Below, in pieces: positions 26,446 through 36,357 of a DNA stretch of 64,000 bases. Positions within the stretch are counted from its first letter, which is position 1, and every line of letters begins with the position of its first letter. Under the pieces are notes generated by a model. It searched no databases. It worked only from the letters and a program-made list of their open reading frames with translations, and was not told the DNA's origin. The position numbers were made by a program, and so were the translations under genes. The stretch is from Fervidobacterium sp. (GTDB lineage: Bacteria > Thermotogota > Thermotogae > Thermotogales > Fervidobacteriaceae). The DNA is taken from the NCBI GenBank assembly GCA_026419195.1, contig JANZZV010000003.1:1-64000 (forward strand), given 5' to 3'.

Positions 26446-27429
26446 TTAAAACATTATCTTCACTGCGTCTTTAACTTCCTCCATAGTCTTTTGGGCTATT
26501 TGTCTTGCCTTTTCGTTACCTCGATGTATCATTTCTTGTACATCTCGCTCATGTATTGAATTATACCTTTCCCAAACCGGACTCAATTTTTCTATCATGT
26601 GCTTAAGTAGCAATTTCTTGCAATCAACGCATCCAATCTTAGCTTGCGTACATCCCTCGAAGACCCACTGTCTTTCTTCTGGAATGTTAGCTGTTCCAAA
26701 AGCTTTGTGATAATCCCATACTGGGCAATTTTCAGGATTACCTGGGTCGGTTCTCCTCTTTCTTGCAGGATCTGTGACCATAGGCAAGATCATTTTCGAA
26801 AGCTCGGCTTCTGTTGATATCAAAGGTATAGTATTTCCATAGCTTTTACTCATTTTTCTACCATCTGTCCCAAGTAGCTTTGGAACCTCAGATAGCAATT
26901 CTTTCGGCTCTGGAAAGATTTCTTTTTTGAATATGTAGTTGAACCGACGCGCAATTTCTCTTGTCAGCTCAACATGGTAAACTTGATCTTCTCCAACTGG
27001 TACACCATCTGCTTTGTAGATCAATATATCAGCTGCTTGTAATACTGGGTACATTAAGAAACCGGCATTCGACAAATCCCTGTTGGTTATCTGTTGCCTC
27101 ATTTCTTTGTACGTGGGGACTCTCTCAAGCCATGAAAGTGGTGTAATCATCGAAAAAATAAGCATCAGCTCGGCATGTTCTTTTATGGCAGATTGAACAA
27201 ACAACGTAGATTTATCAAGCCCAATTGCCATGAGCACTTTTATCAAATCCTCAGTGAACTCCTTTATTTCAGATGTGTCTTCATAATGTGTTGTTAACGC
27301 ATGCCAATCTGCTACAAAGTAAAATGTGTCATGACCTTCGTTTTGAAGTTTCAACCAATTTTCAAATACACCCACATAATGACCAACATGAACCTTACCA
27401 GTTGGCCTTATACCACTGAGAATTCGCAA
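26446..27429 (-). CDS. trpS: Tryptophanyl-tRNA synthetase with iron-sulfur cysteine cluster
   Basis: A 327-residue class I synthetase that charges tRNA-Trp. ATP motifs are the HIGH-type HVGHYVG and KMSKSYGN. A C-x24-C-x6-C-x2-C set (PENCPVW, GCTQAKIGCVDC) near residues 236-270 corresponds to the [4Fe-4S] cluster known in the Thermotoga maritima enzyme. I choose the TTG at 27429 (MRILSGIRPTG) because GGAGG is 9 bases before it, while the TTG three codons earlier directly abuts the ribosome site. Confidence 0.94.
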   Translation of the reverse strand: MRILSGIRPTGKVHVGHYVGVFENWLKLQNEGHDTFYFVADWHALTTHYEDTSEIKEFTEDLIKVLMAIGLDKSTLFVQSAIKEHAELMLIFSMITPLSWLERVPTYKEMRQQITNRDLSNAGFLMYPVLQAADILIYKADGVPVGEDQVYHVELTREIARRFNYIFKKEIFPEPKELLSEVPKLLGTDGRKMSKSYGNTIPLISTEAELSKMILPMVTDPARKRRTDPGNPENCPVWDYHKAFGTANIPEERQWVFEGCTQAKIGCVDCKKLLLKHMIEKLSPVWERYNSIHERDVQEMIHRGNEKARQIAQKTMEEVKDAVKIMF

Positions 27430-27510
27430 AGTATTCAACCTCCTCGCAAAAAGTTACACGTGACAAGTTAATTACAACAATTCAACAGTAATATATTTGA
27501 ATTTCTGGAC

Positions 27511-28008
27511 TTAGAAAAGCGGTGTAAAGCCTTGCTGACTCCAATAATTTTTCATTGTTTCCTCATATAATTCAAGTAACATTTTCTTGTGATTTTCTTC
27601 CCAGCCTGCAAGTACGTTCAAGAGTTTTTTCATATCAGAATCTTCGACTTTTTCTGCACTTAAACGATAGAATTTCTCAAAGTCTTCTTCAATCAAATAA
27701 GCCATCCTAAGAATACTTAAATCGTTTGCCATGTCATCAAGTGTGCCTGACACAAGCTCACTTTTTTCTCTTTCTTCGAAAAAGTCAGTTCTTGTTATCT
27801 CGGTATCGATACTTATTTCAATGTCTTTTTGAATTTTCTCCATCAAACCTTTGAGAAAGTTCACATGCTCATCTTCCATTTTCCAAAGACCTTCGAGTGT
27901 GTCTTTGACATCTTTTGATTTTACTCTCTCTACCTTATTTTTGTAAAATTCTCTGCCTTCTATCTCTCTTGCCAACGCAAATCTTAAAATACCAAGAAGT
28001 TTTTCCAT
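27511..28008 (-). CDS. Ferritin-like (rubrerythrin-type) diiron protein
   Basis: A 165-residue four-helix protein. Diiron ligands are visible as EIEGREFY and EDEHVNFL in the first half, and EEDFEKFY and EENHKKMLL in the second half, giving paired E and E-x-x-H motifs. There is no rubredoxin domain, so it is an erythrin or bacterioferritin-like protein rather than a full rubrerythrin. A role in peroxide defence or iron handling would suit an anaerobe, but this is inferred from the family. It lies between a thioredoxin-like gene and trpS. Confidence 0.75.
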   Translation of the reverse strand: MEKLLGILRFALAREIEGREFYKNKVERVKSKDVKDTLEGLWKMEDEHVNFLKGLMEKIQKDIEISIDTEITRTDFFEEREKSELVSGTLDDMANDLSILRMAYLIEEDFEKFYRLSAEKVEDSDMKKLLNVLAGWEENHKKMLLELYEETMKNYWSQQGFTPLF

Positions 28009-28094
28009 TTTTACACCTCCATTGAAAAAAGTTTTAGTTCGACGTACAGTTCAATTCCACAGTAAGGAATTTTGCAAAAAATTTGTCTATTAAA

Positions 28095-28373
28095 TTATTT
28101 CTCAACGTCAAGTATACCATAAATTCTCTCCACGTATTCTCTAATCTCCAATTCTGAAAAATTCCTAGCAAATCTTTTTATTTCATTTCCTTGTAGGTCA
28201 TAAAAAACTACCGTAGGTACGGTAAATACCAGACTTTGACCTGCTATCTCTGGCTTTTGAACAACATCAACTATTTCTAATGTCAAATTATAATTTTTTG
28301 CTATTTTTTCTACCTTTGGCAAAAACGTTTGACAAACTTTGCAACCATCATTTTTAAAGTATTTAATTATCAC
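28095..28373 (-). CDS. Small thioredoxin-like protein
   Basis: A 92-residue thioredoxin-fold protein with the redox motif CKVC in KNDGCKVCQTFLPKVE near residue 11 and the cis-proline strand TVPTVVFYD. The GTG at 28373 starts one base after the PBP2 stop and has AAGGAAGGG upstream. A longer frame from 28439 would run back into the PBP2 gene and has no ribosome site. Its partner could be the ferritin-like protein downstream, but this is speculative. Confidence 0.8.
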   Translation of the reverse strand: MIIKYFKNDGCKVCQTFLPKVEKIAKNYNLTLEIVDVVQKPEIAGQSLVFTVPTVVFYDLQGNEIKRFARNFSELEIREYVERIYGILDVEK

Positions 28374-28374
28374 T

Positions 28375-30036
28375 CTATTTCCCTTCCTTCGTTTCTTTGA
28401 TGTTTTTGTTAAAGAATCCATTTTTGTACATATAGTCAAATATTTTTCGTGCTATTGGAGCGGCGTAGCGTCCTCCACCTTTTCCATGCTCGATAAAAAC
28501 AACTATCGAGTACATCGGTTTTCTACTTGGTACAAACCCAACAAACCAAGCGTGTGGTTGGCCGTTATCTGTCTGCGCTGTGCCTGTTTTCCCAGCAACA
28601 GTTAGTGGAAAACCTTTAAAAGTATCTGCAGCAGTACCCCCATACTCGGCACTCCCTTGAATTGTTGTAACTTCTTCCAATCCTTTTGTAATAATGTCCC
28701 AATAATCATCTGGGACCGGAATATCAAAATGTTTTTCACTACTTTCTTCGTTTACAACAAGTTTGGGTTTAACTATAACTCCTTTGTTAGCTATAGTATT
28801 ATAAATATGTAGTACTTGAATAGGTGTAAGACTCAGAAAACCTTGACCTATACCACATAATATTGTATCTCCAGGATACCATTTTTCCTTTATATTTTGA
28901 TATTTCCAATCTGGGGTTGGCAGTATTCCGGTAGTTTCACCTGGAATGTTTATCCCCGTCTTTTCACCAAGTCCAAAAGCTTTCGAAACCTTAATTAAAT
29001 TATCTATACCAATATCAAGTGCAGCTTTATAAAAATACACGTTACACGAAACTCTGAGTGCTTTTTCTATATCAACATTTCCGTGACCAGTAGGTAACCA
29101 ATCATTGTATCTCCCAGTCACTCTACCTCTTGAATCTCGATAATAAAAAACCCCTTTACAACTGATTGGACTTGGTTGACCATAAATCATTTGTGCTAAT
29201 CCAGTTACAACTTTAAATGTTGAACCAGGTGGATAACTACTTGATATAGCTCTATTCAAAAGTGGCTTCATTGGATCATTTACTAACTTCTGCCATGTCA
29301 GAGAGTCTAAATTGTTTAAATCAACATTCGGGGCTGGATAAGATACCATTGCAAGTATCTCACCTGTTTTGGGCTTGGAGACTATAACGACGGATGGCGT
29401 ATCGAATTCTGTTAATGTTTCGTATATGAATTTCTGCAAACAGTAGTTTATCGATGTTTGTAAATCTAATCCATTTTCTGCCTCGCTTTCTATTATTCCC
29501 TCTTGATATTTTCCTCCAGGTGTTTTTATTCCATACGAAACACTTACCTTTCCCTTCAAAACCTCGTTATATGTGTACTCTAGTCCAGACATGCCATCTC
29601 CATCTGCGTTTACACTACCAATCAGAGGGTATAAAAATCCATATGAGCGGCGTTTTTCTACAGCGTAGATATTGTAACCTATACTCTTCAACAAAAATGC
29701 TTGTTCCCAATTTAGTTCTGCCTTTCCTGTGTTTCTTAAATTGGTCAATTGTTCAACAGATAGGTATTTTTCCAATATTTGTTGATCTTTTTGCGAATAT
29801 TCTTTCAGTGCTATTACAGGAACCTTTTCGCTCCAAGCTAACTTAACTCCATCAGATGAATAAATTGTACCTCTCAAACCTCTCTTGTATTCATTCTTAC
29901 CTATTAAGTCCATTAGTATTTTTTTATTCTCTACTTGCTCTAATATTTGTACCTTAACAAGCCCATAAATCACGTAACAAAACATCAAAAAATATATAAT
30001 ATATATTGTATATTTTCTTGAAAGATTGCTTTTCAA
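28375..30036 (-). CDS. Penicillin-binding protein 2-type transpeptidase
   Basis: A 553-residue class B penicillin-binding protein that cross-links peptidoglycan, probably in side-wall growth. An N-terminal membrane helix (about residues 10-25) anchors it. The transpeptidase domain has the active Ser in PPGSTFKVV (about residue 270), SCN in RVSCNVYF, and KTGTAQ. The TTG at 30036 is preferred because GGTGGTGA lies just upstream; the TTG five codons earlier overlaps that site. Rod-shape partner genes are not adjacent, so the assignment to MrdA rather than FtsI rests on overall layout. Confidence 0.88.
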   Translation of the reverse strand: MKSNLSRKYTIYIIYFLMFCYVIYGLVKVQILEQVENKKILMDLIGKNEYKRGLRGTIYSSDGVKLAWSEKVPVIALKEYSQKDQQILEKYLSVEQLTNLRNTGKAELNWEQAFLLKSIGYNIYAVEKRRSYGFLYPLIGSVNADGDGMSGLEYTYNEVLKGKVSVSYGIKTPGGKYQEGIIESEAENGLDLQTSINYCLQKFIYETLTEFDTPSVVIVSKPKTGEILAMVSYPAPNVDLNNLDSLTWQKLVNDPMKPLLNRAISSSYPPGSTFKVVTGLAQMIYGQPSPISCKGVFYYRDSRGRVTGRYNDWLPTGHGNVDIEKALRVSCNVYFYKAALDIGIDNLIKVSKAFGLGEKTGINIPGETTGILPTPDWKYQNIKEKWYPGDTILCGIGQGFLSLTPIQVLHIYNTIANKGVIVKPKLVVNEESSEKHFDIPVPDDYWDIITKGLEEVTTIQGSAEYGGTAADTFKGFPLTVAGKTGTAQTDNGQPHAWFVGFVPSRKPMYSIVVFIEHGKGGGRYAAPIARKIFDYMYKNGFFNKNIKETKEGK

Positions 30037-30052
30037 AACAATCACCACCAAA

Positions 30053-32692
30053 TTACTCGGATGATAGATTGTTCTTATTTATATATTTCACTACGAGAGT
30101 ATCAAGAAATTCTTCCTCGTCTAAATTGTTATCATCAAGTTTTCTGCAAAATACTTCTTCCAGTATTGTATTCAAGATAGGTCCTGATTTGATTTGATAT
30201 TTTTCCATCAGCTTTTTACCAGAGATTTTTTCCAATTTTATATTTTGAACAGTATCTATGTAATACTTCAAGTAATCCTGTGCCTCCGTTGTAAGATAAG
30301 CAGATATGTGTGCATAAACGTATGGATTAGATTTTCCCAGTACTTTGTATATATCAGAGAGCGGAAATTTGTTTTCAATCATAGATTTGACAGGAAGTAT
30401 CATATTTTCTGTGAATTTTAAACTTTCTATAAATTTTTTCGGATATCCATATTTTGATCTCATATCCTCAAGTGAAGTTTTATCGTAATATTCAAGAAGA
30501 ATAGTCGAAATTGCATAGAAATGATTAAAATTATTGAACTTATCTCTCAAAAATGGAATGAATGCGAATAATCTTTCTAACTTTTCTTCCATAACAGTTG
30601 TGTAATAGGTTTTTGGAAATATATGCTTAATCATACCAAGTTCCGCCATTCTTTTGATAGCATTGAGAGGATTCTTTTCTTCCAATATCTTTTCTAATTC
30701 TTGTCTTATTCTCGAACCAGAAACCCTCTCAAGATAATTTTCTTCGAGGTTTTTCTTGAGTAAGTATAATGTATGCTCTTCCATATGAAAACCATATCGC
30801 TGTTCAAATCTCACAGCTCTGATCATTCTTGTTGGATCTTCTATAAAACTAAGATTGTGTAATACCCTTATAATACCTTGTTCTAAATCTCTTTGACAGT
30901 TAAAAAAGTCGTACAGTACACCAAACTCCTGAGGATTTAGTTTTATCGCCATTGCGTTGATTGTAAAATCTCTACGATAAAGGTCTTTCCGAATTGTACT
31001 AATATCAACTTGCGGAAGTTCTCCTGGACTTTCATAGTACTCTGTTCGTGCTGTAGCAATATCAATCTTAAAGCCGTCCTTAAATACAATAGTTGCTGTG
31101 AAGAATTTGTCGTACGGAACCACGATAGCATTTAATTGTGTTGCTACGTATTTTGCAAATTCTATCCCATTTCCTTCAACTACAATGTCAATATCGTAGT
31201 TTTCTATATTCAATAATAAATCCCTGACAAATCCACCAACCACATAAACCGGCGAATTCGTTTCGCTGCCATAGAATCCTATGAGTCTAAGTAAGTTTAC
31301 TACGCGTTTTTGCAACCTTTCGTTTATTAAAGAACTAAGGTTTTTGAAAGAAGGTGCACTACGTATCTCTTTGGTAAAACTACTACTTTGCACTATACTT
31401 TGTGAACGAATTATGTCAGACCTTGTAACTATACCAACAAGGATATTATTTTCATCGAGTATAGGAATCCTACCTATGTCGTTTTCTACCATCAAACGTC
31501 TAAGTTGTGTAACTGGCGTATCTACTTTCGCTGTTATTAATTTTGATGTCATTATGGATTTTATCGGTCTTTTACCAAGACCATGATTGAGCGCTTTGTC
31601 TACAGCCTTTTTAGTAACGATACCTACAAGTTTGTTACCCTCAACAACAGGTATACCGCTATGTCCTGTTATTTCCATAATTTTATTTACCTGTTCTATA
31701 GTTTCTGTTGAAAATGCTGTACGTACCGGTGAAGACATAATGTCTTTTGCTTTTAAACCAATGGATAAGTACTTTGGTATGAGTTGTAATATTTTATGTT
31801 CAACTTCTTCTACAGATGCCATATTCACCGTTGCGGAAGCTGCTTGACGGTGTCCACCCCCACCAAATTCACTCATCAACCCTGCTAAGTCAATATCTGG
31901 GGATTTCGTCCTACCAACTATAAATATCTTTTTTCCCATACGCACAATGGATATGAATGTTTCCACGTTGTGAGCATACCAAAATTTAGAGACTATTATT
32001 GATAGTCCACCAACAAACTTCTCTGTCTCATCTACTGAGATTGTAATCTGATAGTTCTCTATGTTGTAGTTTCGTGCATTTTGTAACAAGTTGTTTAATA
32101 TTATCTTCTGATCGATAGTTAAATCAAACCTTATGTATTCTGAAACAGTGTTAAGTTGAAGGCCATTATTGAAAAGATACATTACAGCTTCCAAATCTTC
32201 TATTGTTGTACTCGAATATAGGAAGCTACCTGTATCTTCGTAGATTGCTATGCCTAATAATGTAGCCTCTTCCTTAGAAAGCTTGACACCTTTCTCTTTA
32301 AGCATATTGACAACAATAGTAGTTGCAGCACCTGTTAGCTTTAATATTTTCTTTGATCTGCTATCTTCATTATCTGAATTTCTTATATCTGGATGATGGT
32401 CAATAATTGTTATTTTAGTATCTGGGTTTAATTTATTTTTTATTTCTTCACCTACCCTTTCCAATCCTGGAGTATCTACTATTATTATTTCATCGATATC
32501 TTCGTTAATTCCCTTTAACTCATTCTCTGTGAGAAATGGAAAATAATCTTCGTAAAATCTGAGGAATTCCTTCAAATTTTGTACAGGATTTCCTGCGATT
32601 ACTATCTCATAATTTGGATAAACTTTCTTCAGTGCAACACAACTTGCAAATCCATCAAAGTCTGGGTTGCTATGGCATGTTATAACTTTCAA
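30053..32692 (-). CDS. cca: CCA-adding enzyme fused to DHH and CBS domains
   Basis: An 879-residue fusion. Residues about 1-310 form a DHH/DHHA1 phosphoesterase-like part, with CHSNPDFDGFASC and IDHHPD; GGGGHRQAAS is the DHHA1 end. Residues about 315-435 are two CBS repeats (KDIMSSPVRTAF, KSIMTSKLITAK). The last half is a class II nucleotidyltransferase with VVGGFVRDLLL and YDIDIV, expected to add CCA to tRNA. The same fusion is known in Thermotoga maritima and other bacteria. CBS repeats usually bind adenosine ligands, so a link to energy state is possible. Four bases overlap the phosphoesterase gene upstream. Confidence 0.9.
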   Translation of the reverse strand: MKVITCHSNPDFDGFASCVALKKVYPNYEIVIAGNPVQNLKEFLRFYEDYFPFLTENELKGINEDIDEIIIVDTPGLERVGEEIKNKLNPDTKITIIDHHPDIRNSDNEDSRSKKILKLTGAATTIVVNMLKEKGVKLSKEEATLLGIAIYEDTGSFLYSSTTIEDLEAVMYLFNNGLQLNTVSEYIRFDLTIDQKIILNNLLQNARNYNIENYQITISVDETEKFVGGLSIIVSKFWYAHNVETFISIVRMGKKIFIVGRTKSPDIDLAGLMSEFGGGGHRQAASATVNMASVEEVEHKILQLIPKYLSIGLKAKDIMSSPVRTAFSTETIEQVNKIMEITGHSGIPVVEGNKLVGIVTKKAVDKALNHGLGKRPIKSIMTSKLITAKVDTPVTQLRRLMVENDIGRIPILDENNILVGIVTRSDIIRSQSIVQSSSFTKEIRSAPSFKNLSSLINERLQKRVVNLLRLIGFYGSETNSPVYVVGGFVRDLLLNIENYDIDIVVEGNGIEFAKYVATQLNAIVVPYDKFFTATIVFKDGFKIDIATARTEYYESPGELPQVDISTIRKDLYRRDFTINAMAIKLNPQEFGVLYDFFNCQRDLEQGIIRVLHNLSFIEDPTRMIRAVRFEQRYGFHMEEHTLYLLKKNLEENYLERVSGSRIRQELEKILEEKNPLNAIKRMAELGMIKHIFPKTYYTTVMEEKLERLFAFIPFLRDKFNNFNHFYAISTILLEYYDKTSLEDMRSKYGYPKKFIESLKFTENMILPVKSMIENKFPLSDIYKVLGKSNPYVYAHISAYLTTEAQDYLKYYIDTVQNIKLEKISGKKLMEKYQIKSGPILNTILEEVFCRKLDDNNLDEEEFLDTLVVKYINKNNLSSE

Positions 32693-33873
32693 TCTATCAC
32701 TTCCCGCTTCTTTATCTTATTAATCGTTCCAGTCATAATTTCAACATCCGAACCTTCAATCTTAGCTATTCCGTAGAATATTTCAAAGTATTTTTGAAAC
32801 ATACCATGAGCCCTTTTTTCCACAACCGGTTTCCATGAACCACAGTTCATAAAAAATTTTAACTGACCGTTTATTTTTGTTATTTCAAATACAGGTTTGT
32901 GGCTGTGTCCTACAACTATTCCATCAATTGATTTTAAATCGATCATATTTGATGGATTATCAACATAACCATCCATATACGTTTTTAATATCCCGGTGTT
33001 TTTAAATACCTTAATAGCTGCCTTTTTCAAATAGTCTGTTTTTTTCAATTTTCTGATGTTCATGATAATTCTTACTATCAACTCTCCGAGCTTTATTCCA
33101 CCAATTTTGTTTAGAAAGATTATTGAGAGCTTACTCATAAGTGGATAGTTTTTCTTCATCCATTTTTGTGCCTCTTCTTCTTTCATCATTTCAATGAAAT
33201 TGTCTATCCACAGTTTCAATAAATCAACGCTGTTTTCGTAAACATCCGCTATTTTTTCTAACCAGAGAAACACATCCAACACAGGTCTAACATTATCATA
33301 GTCTTTTACAACGTGCTCAGGAAGATGTTTCTTAAGATCTTCGTCAAAATTCACCATCATATACCTGGCTATAAAATCACCGAGTGGTGGTATGAGTTCA
33401 CCATCTATTTGTGTGAATTTGTTTATCGAATCAAACTGATTACCGTGTACAGCTAAAATAGAGCTTTGTTCGTCATAATAGTATGGGACGATATTTAAAT
33501 TCTTAATCTTTTCTTTCAACGCTGTTTGAAGTTTTTCGTTTTTAAGTATGTAATAATCGTGATTACCTATTACGTACCAAACTGTACCCTTGAATTTGTT
33601 TAACGTTTCAAAAATCGTTGGATGAGCTTTATTTATATCATCGATAACCGTTCCATCTAACATTTCAACACTTTCCCAAAAACCTAATAGTCCGAGGTTT
33701 CGGACCGCGTTAGATTCCAATATTTCAAAACCATCACCAACTATAACTATCTCCGGGTTTTTAAGTTCGTTCCATTCCAATACTAAATTTTCAAAGAGTT
33801 CATCTTGGTTGAAATCATCTTTGCTGTTCCCATCACCTATGTGCAAATCACTTATGAATATAATGTGTCTCAA
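32689..33873 (-). CDS. Calcineurin-like metallophosphoesterase
   Basis: A 394-residue two-metal phosphoesterase. Motifs are FISDLHIGDG, VIVGDGFEIL, VIGNHDYY, LAVHGNQFD and VVGHSHKP, in the standard order. The central insertion of about 120 residues is helical and may determine specificity. Members with this layout include UDP-diacylglucosamine hydrolase-like proteins, but the substrate cannot be set from sequence. It is coupled to cca by a 4-base overlap. Confidence 0.85.
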   Translation of the reverse strand: MRHIIFISDLHIGDGNSKDDFNQDELFENLVLEWNELKNPEIVIVGDGFEILESNAVRNLGLLGFWESVEMLDGTVIDDINKAHPTIFETLNKFKGTVWYVIGNHDYYILKNEKLQTALKEKIKNLNIVPYYYDEQSSILAVHGNQFDSINKFTQIDGELIPPLGDFIARYMMVNFDEDLKKHLPEHVVKDYDNVRPVLDVFLWLEKIADVYENSVDLLKLWIDNFIEMMKEEEAQKWMKKNYPLMSKLSIIFLNKIGGIKLGELIVRIIMNIRKLKKTDYLKKAAIKVFKNTGILKTYMDGYVDNPSNMIDLKSIDGIVVGHSHKPVFEITKINGQLKFFMNCGSWKPVVEKRAHGMFQKYFEIFYGIAKIEGSDVEIMTGTINKIKKREVID

Positions 33874-33895
33874 AAAAGTTCACCCACTTTTTAGT

Positions 33896-34732
33896 TTAAA
33901 ATTCGAATATCTTTTCAGGGTGGACGTACGTGATATCAGTACCTGGTATGTTTATCTTTCTTATTGCTTTCTCAAGCCCTTTAACATATCTTGAAGAAAT
34001 ATGGTACAAAACAAGTGTTTTGATGTTGGAATCTTTAACTAATTCTACAACCTCCTCAAGTGACGCATGATTGTTGAATTTCCTGTCTTCTTTCTTCAAA
34101 AAGGTACATTCATGAAACAAAATTTCTGTGTCAACAATATCCTCTTTTCTTAATAAAATAGTATCTCCAGATATGGTGAGAATTTTCTTCTCATAACTTT
34201 CAGTTATTTTTTCACTTCCAAGCTCCTTTGCCAATCTCGAAATATCCTGTACTGAGAGTTTTCTGTATTCCTCTTTCAACCTTTTCCGAACATCTATAAC
34301 GTGATATCCGAAAGAAATTTCGCTGAAAGTATGATTAACTATGAACGGTTTTACATACCTTGTAAATGAACCAGAATTTCTCAAAAATATCTTCTCACCA
34401 TGCTTCACAGGAATAAATTTTAGTTCAAATCTTAACTCACTGTTGGATCTTTTTAGAAAATCAGCGTACATTTCTATACCACGATTACCCTCTGGATAAT
34501 AAACAAAAAGTGGCTTTTCTCTGTCACCCATTGCATTATTACGTGTGTTAATTACCGACCATAAGCCCGCTATGTGATCGACGTGACCGTGTGTTAAAAA
34601 GACATATTTTACTGCATATATCTTGTTACTTAACATTGTTGCAACACCTTCTCCGGCATCAAAAAGGATTCGCTCCGGAGAGTAGTATATCCAAGTTGAG
34701 TATAGAGCTTTACTAAATGCTGTAAAATTCAA
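33896..34732 (-). CDS. Ribonuclease Z-like metallo-beta-lactamase protein
   Basis: A 278-residue metallo-beta-lactamase fold protein, likely a tRNA 3' processing nuclease or close relative. Metal ligands are in FLTHGHVDHIAGL, FHECTFL, NNHASLEE and LYHISSRY, the RNase Z pattern. It starts at TTG, 8 bases after AAAGGGGTG. The tRNAs in this window encode CCA, and RNase Z in Thermotoga cuts after CCA, which is consistent but does not prove the role. Confidence 0.8.
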   Translation of the reverse strand: MNFTAFSKALYSTWIYYSPERILFDAGEGVATMLSNKIYAVKYVFLTHGHVDHIAGLWSVINTRNNAMGDREKPLFVYYPEGNRGIEMYADFLKRSNSELRFELKFIPVKHGEKIFLRNSGSFTRYVKPFIVNHTFSEISFGYHVIDVRKRLKEEYRKLSVQDISRLAKELGSEKITESYEKKILTISGDTILLRKEDIVDTEILFHECTFLKKEDRKFNNHASLEEVVELVKDSNIKTLVLYHISSRYVKGLEKAIRKINIPGTDITYVHPEKIFEF

Positions 34733-34757
34733 TACTATTGCACCCCTTTGATGACAG

Positions 34758-35207
34758 CTACTGGATTTTTTCTACTTGCACTTTTATCTTCCCAGATACA
34801 CCACCAGGAAGCTTAACTACAATGTCGTATATTCCAGTCGTTTTAATTGGGCTGTCCAATATTATCCATTTCTTATCGAATTCTTTTCCTATAACCTTTG
34901 ATATTTCTTCAGCGATATTTGAATTCGTTAGAGAACCAAATAACTTTCCACTTTCACCAGCTTTCGCACTTATTTTAAACACGTGTTGGTGTAACTGAGC
35001 CAGCAATTTCTCACTTTCTTTTCTAAGAGCTTCCTGTCTTTGCTTTTCTTGCTCTTTTTCTTTTTCAAGTTGTTTTATGACTTGCTCTGTCGCTTCCTTA
35101 GCAAGCCCTTTTGGGATGAGAAAATTCCTTGCATAACCATCTGAAACATTTGTTATCTCACCTTTCTTGCCAAGTTTTGGTACATCTTGTAAGAGTACAA
35201 CTTTCAT
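34758..35207 (-). CDS. rplI: 50S ribosomal protein L9
   Basis: A 149-residue ribosomal protein with the L9 signature [20 protein letters not shown] at the N terminus, a long charged connecting helix (about residues 45-75) and the C-terminal RNA-binding domain ending [11 protein letters not shown]. It stands without rpsF, rpsR or dnaB, which is unlike many bacteria. Confidence 0.96.
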   Translation of the reverse strand: MKVVLLQDVPKLGKKGEITNVSDGYARNFLIPKGLAKEATEQVIKQLEKEKEQEKQRQEALRKESEKLLAQLHQHVFKISAKAGESGKLFGSLTNSNIAEEISKVIGKEFDKKWIILDSPIKTTGIYDIVVKLPGGVSGKIKVQVEKIQ

Positions 35208-35224
35208 TCTTCTGCCTCCTTTAT

Positions 35225-36052
35225 CTATTTTATTTTACGAAATTTATCAATAACCAAGTATCTATCCTTTCCTGCGAGGTCCTTAATTACCGTTCCTCCG
35301 GTTAATCTTTTCAAAAAATCTCCCTGGTCTTCTCCTATCTCCATCAACACTATTTTACCTTCAATATTGTAACGATTAAAGAATGTTTTGTAAAAATTTA
35401 AACCATCTTTTCCGGCAAACAGAGCCTCACGGGGCTCAAAATTTACTTCTTTTTGCAACCTTGTACCCTCTTTTACATACGGTGGGTTTGACACTATCAA
35501 TTGTATATTATTGAATTCTTCCGTAAATGGTTCTATAAATTCTCCCAACCTAAGTTCACATTTCAGGTTATACCTTTCCAAATTTTTCGTACACACCTCT
35601 ATAGCTTTCTTACTTGTATCCGTCCCGAAGATAGTTATACCAGTTTCAGCTGCGATTGTTATCAACACTACCCCACTTCCCACACCTATATCTATGGCAT
35701 ATTTTAAATTGTAGTTTTTGATATAATTTATAGCAAGCTCTACAAGTCCTTCTGTTTCCCAACGTGGAATTAAAACTCCTTCTTCCACATAAAACTTTCG
35801 ACCGTAAAATTCAACCTCACCAAGAATGTATTGTAAAGGATAGCCCGTTAACCTTTTTTCTAAAAGTGCTAACGCATGTTCTGGACAAATTAACTCTTCA
35901 TGTGCAATTAAATATTCTTTTGGTTTGTTCATCGCATGTGCAAGCAAAATCAGAGCTTCCCTCTCGGGAAGCCCTTTAATCTTGTAAAGTTTCAAGACCT
36001 GAGAGATAGTTAACTTTTGAGAAGAGCTATAATTTTTGAGATTATTTTTCAT
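35225..36052 (-). CDS. prmC: Release factor glutamine methyltransferase
   Basis: A 275-residue enzyme that methylates the Gln of the GGQ motif in RF1 and RF2. The SAM-binding motif is [16 protein letters not shown] near residue 120, and the catalytic NPPY is in [11 protein letters not shown]. The N-terminal helical domain for release-factor binding is present. It overlaps the DUF59 gene by 4 bases. Confidence 0.93.
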   Translation of the reverse strand: MKNNLKNYSSSQKLTISQVLKLYKIKGLPEREALILLAHAMNKPKEYLIAHEELICPEHALALLEKRLTGYPLQYILGEVEFYGRKFYVEEGVLIPRWETEGLVELAINYIKNYNLKYAIDIGVGSGVVLITIAAETGITIFGTDTSKKAIEVCTKNLERYNLKCELRLGEFIEPFTEEFNNIQLIVSNPPYVKEGTRLQKEVNFEPREALFAGKDGLNFYKTFFNRYNIEGKIVLMEIGEDQGDFLKRLTGGTVIKDLAGKDRYLVIDKFRKIK

Positions 36053-36357
36053 ATACCAAGTTGTTTTCTTACTACAGGATCAATCCTATCTGGTGTCCAC
36101 GGAGGATCGAATGTAAGTTCTACCTCTACATTACCTATACCTTCTATTGTTCTGACTTTCATCTCTGCATCGCTCATGATACTACCAGCAAGTGGGCACA
36201 TAGGTGTTGTCATAGTCATAAGCACCTTAACGTTATTTTGTTCATCTACTTCTATGTTGTAAACCAATCCAAGTGTAACTACATCAAGCCCTATTTCCCA
36301 GTCGATAACTTCTTTCAACTTATTCCATACAACTGTGCGAAGTTCATCCTTAGTCAT
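36049..36357 (-). CDS. DUF59/MIP18-family iron-sulfur assembly factor
   Basis: A 102-residue protein of the family that includes TM0487 of Thermotoga and PaaD/SufT-type factors. Family marks are DVVTLGLVYNIEV, TTPMCPLAGSI with the conserved Cys, and FDPPWTPDRI. It probably helps Fe-S cluster delivery. It overlaps glmM and prmC by 4 bases on each side. Confidence 0.88.
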   Translation of the reverse strand: MTKDELRTVVWNKLKEVIDWEIGLDVVTLGLVYNIEVDEQNNVKVLMTMTTPMCPLAGSIMSDAEMKVRTIEGIGNVEVELTFDPPWTPDRIDPVVRKQLGI

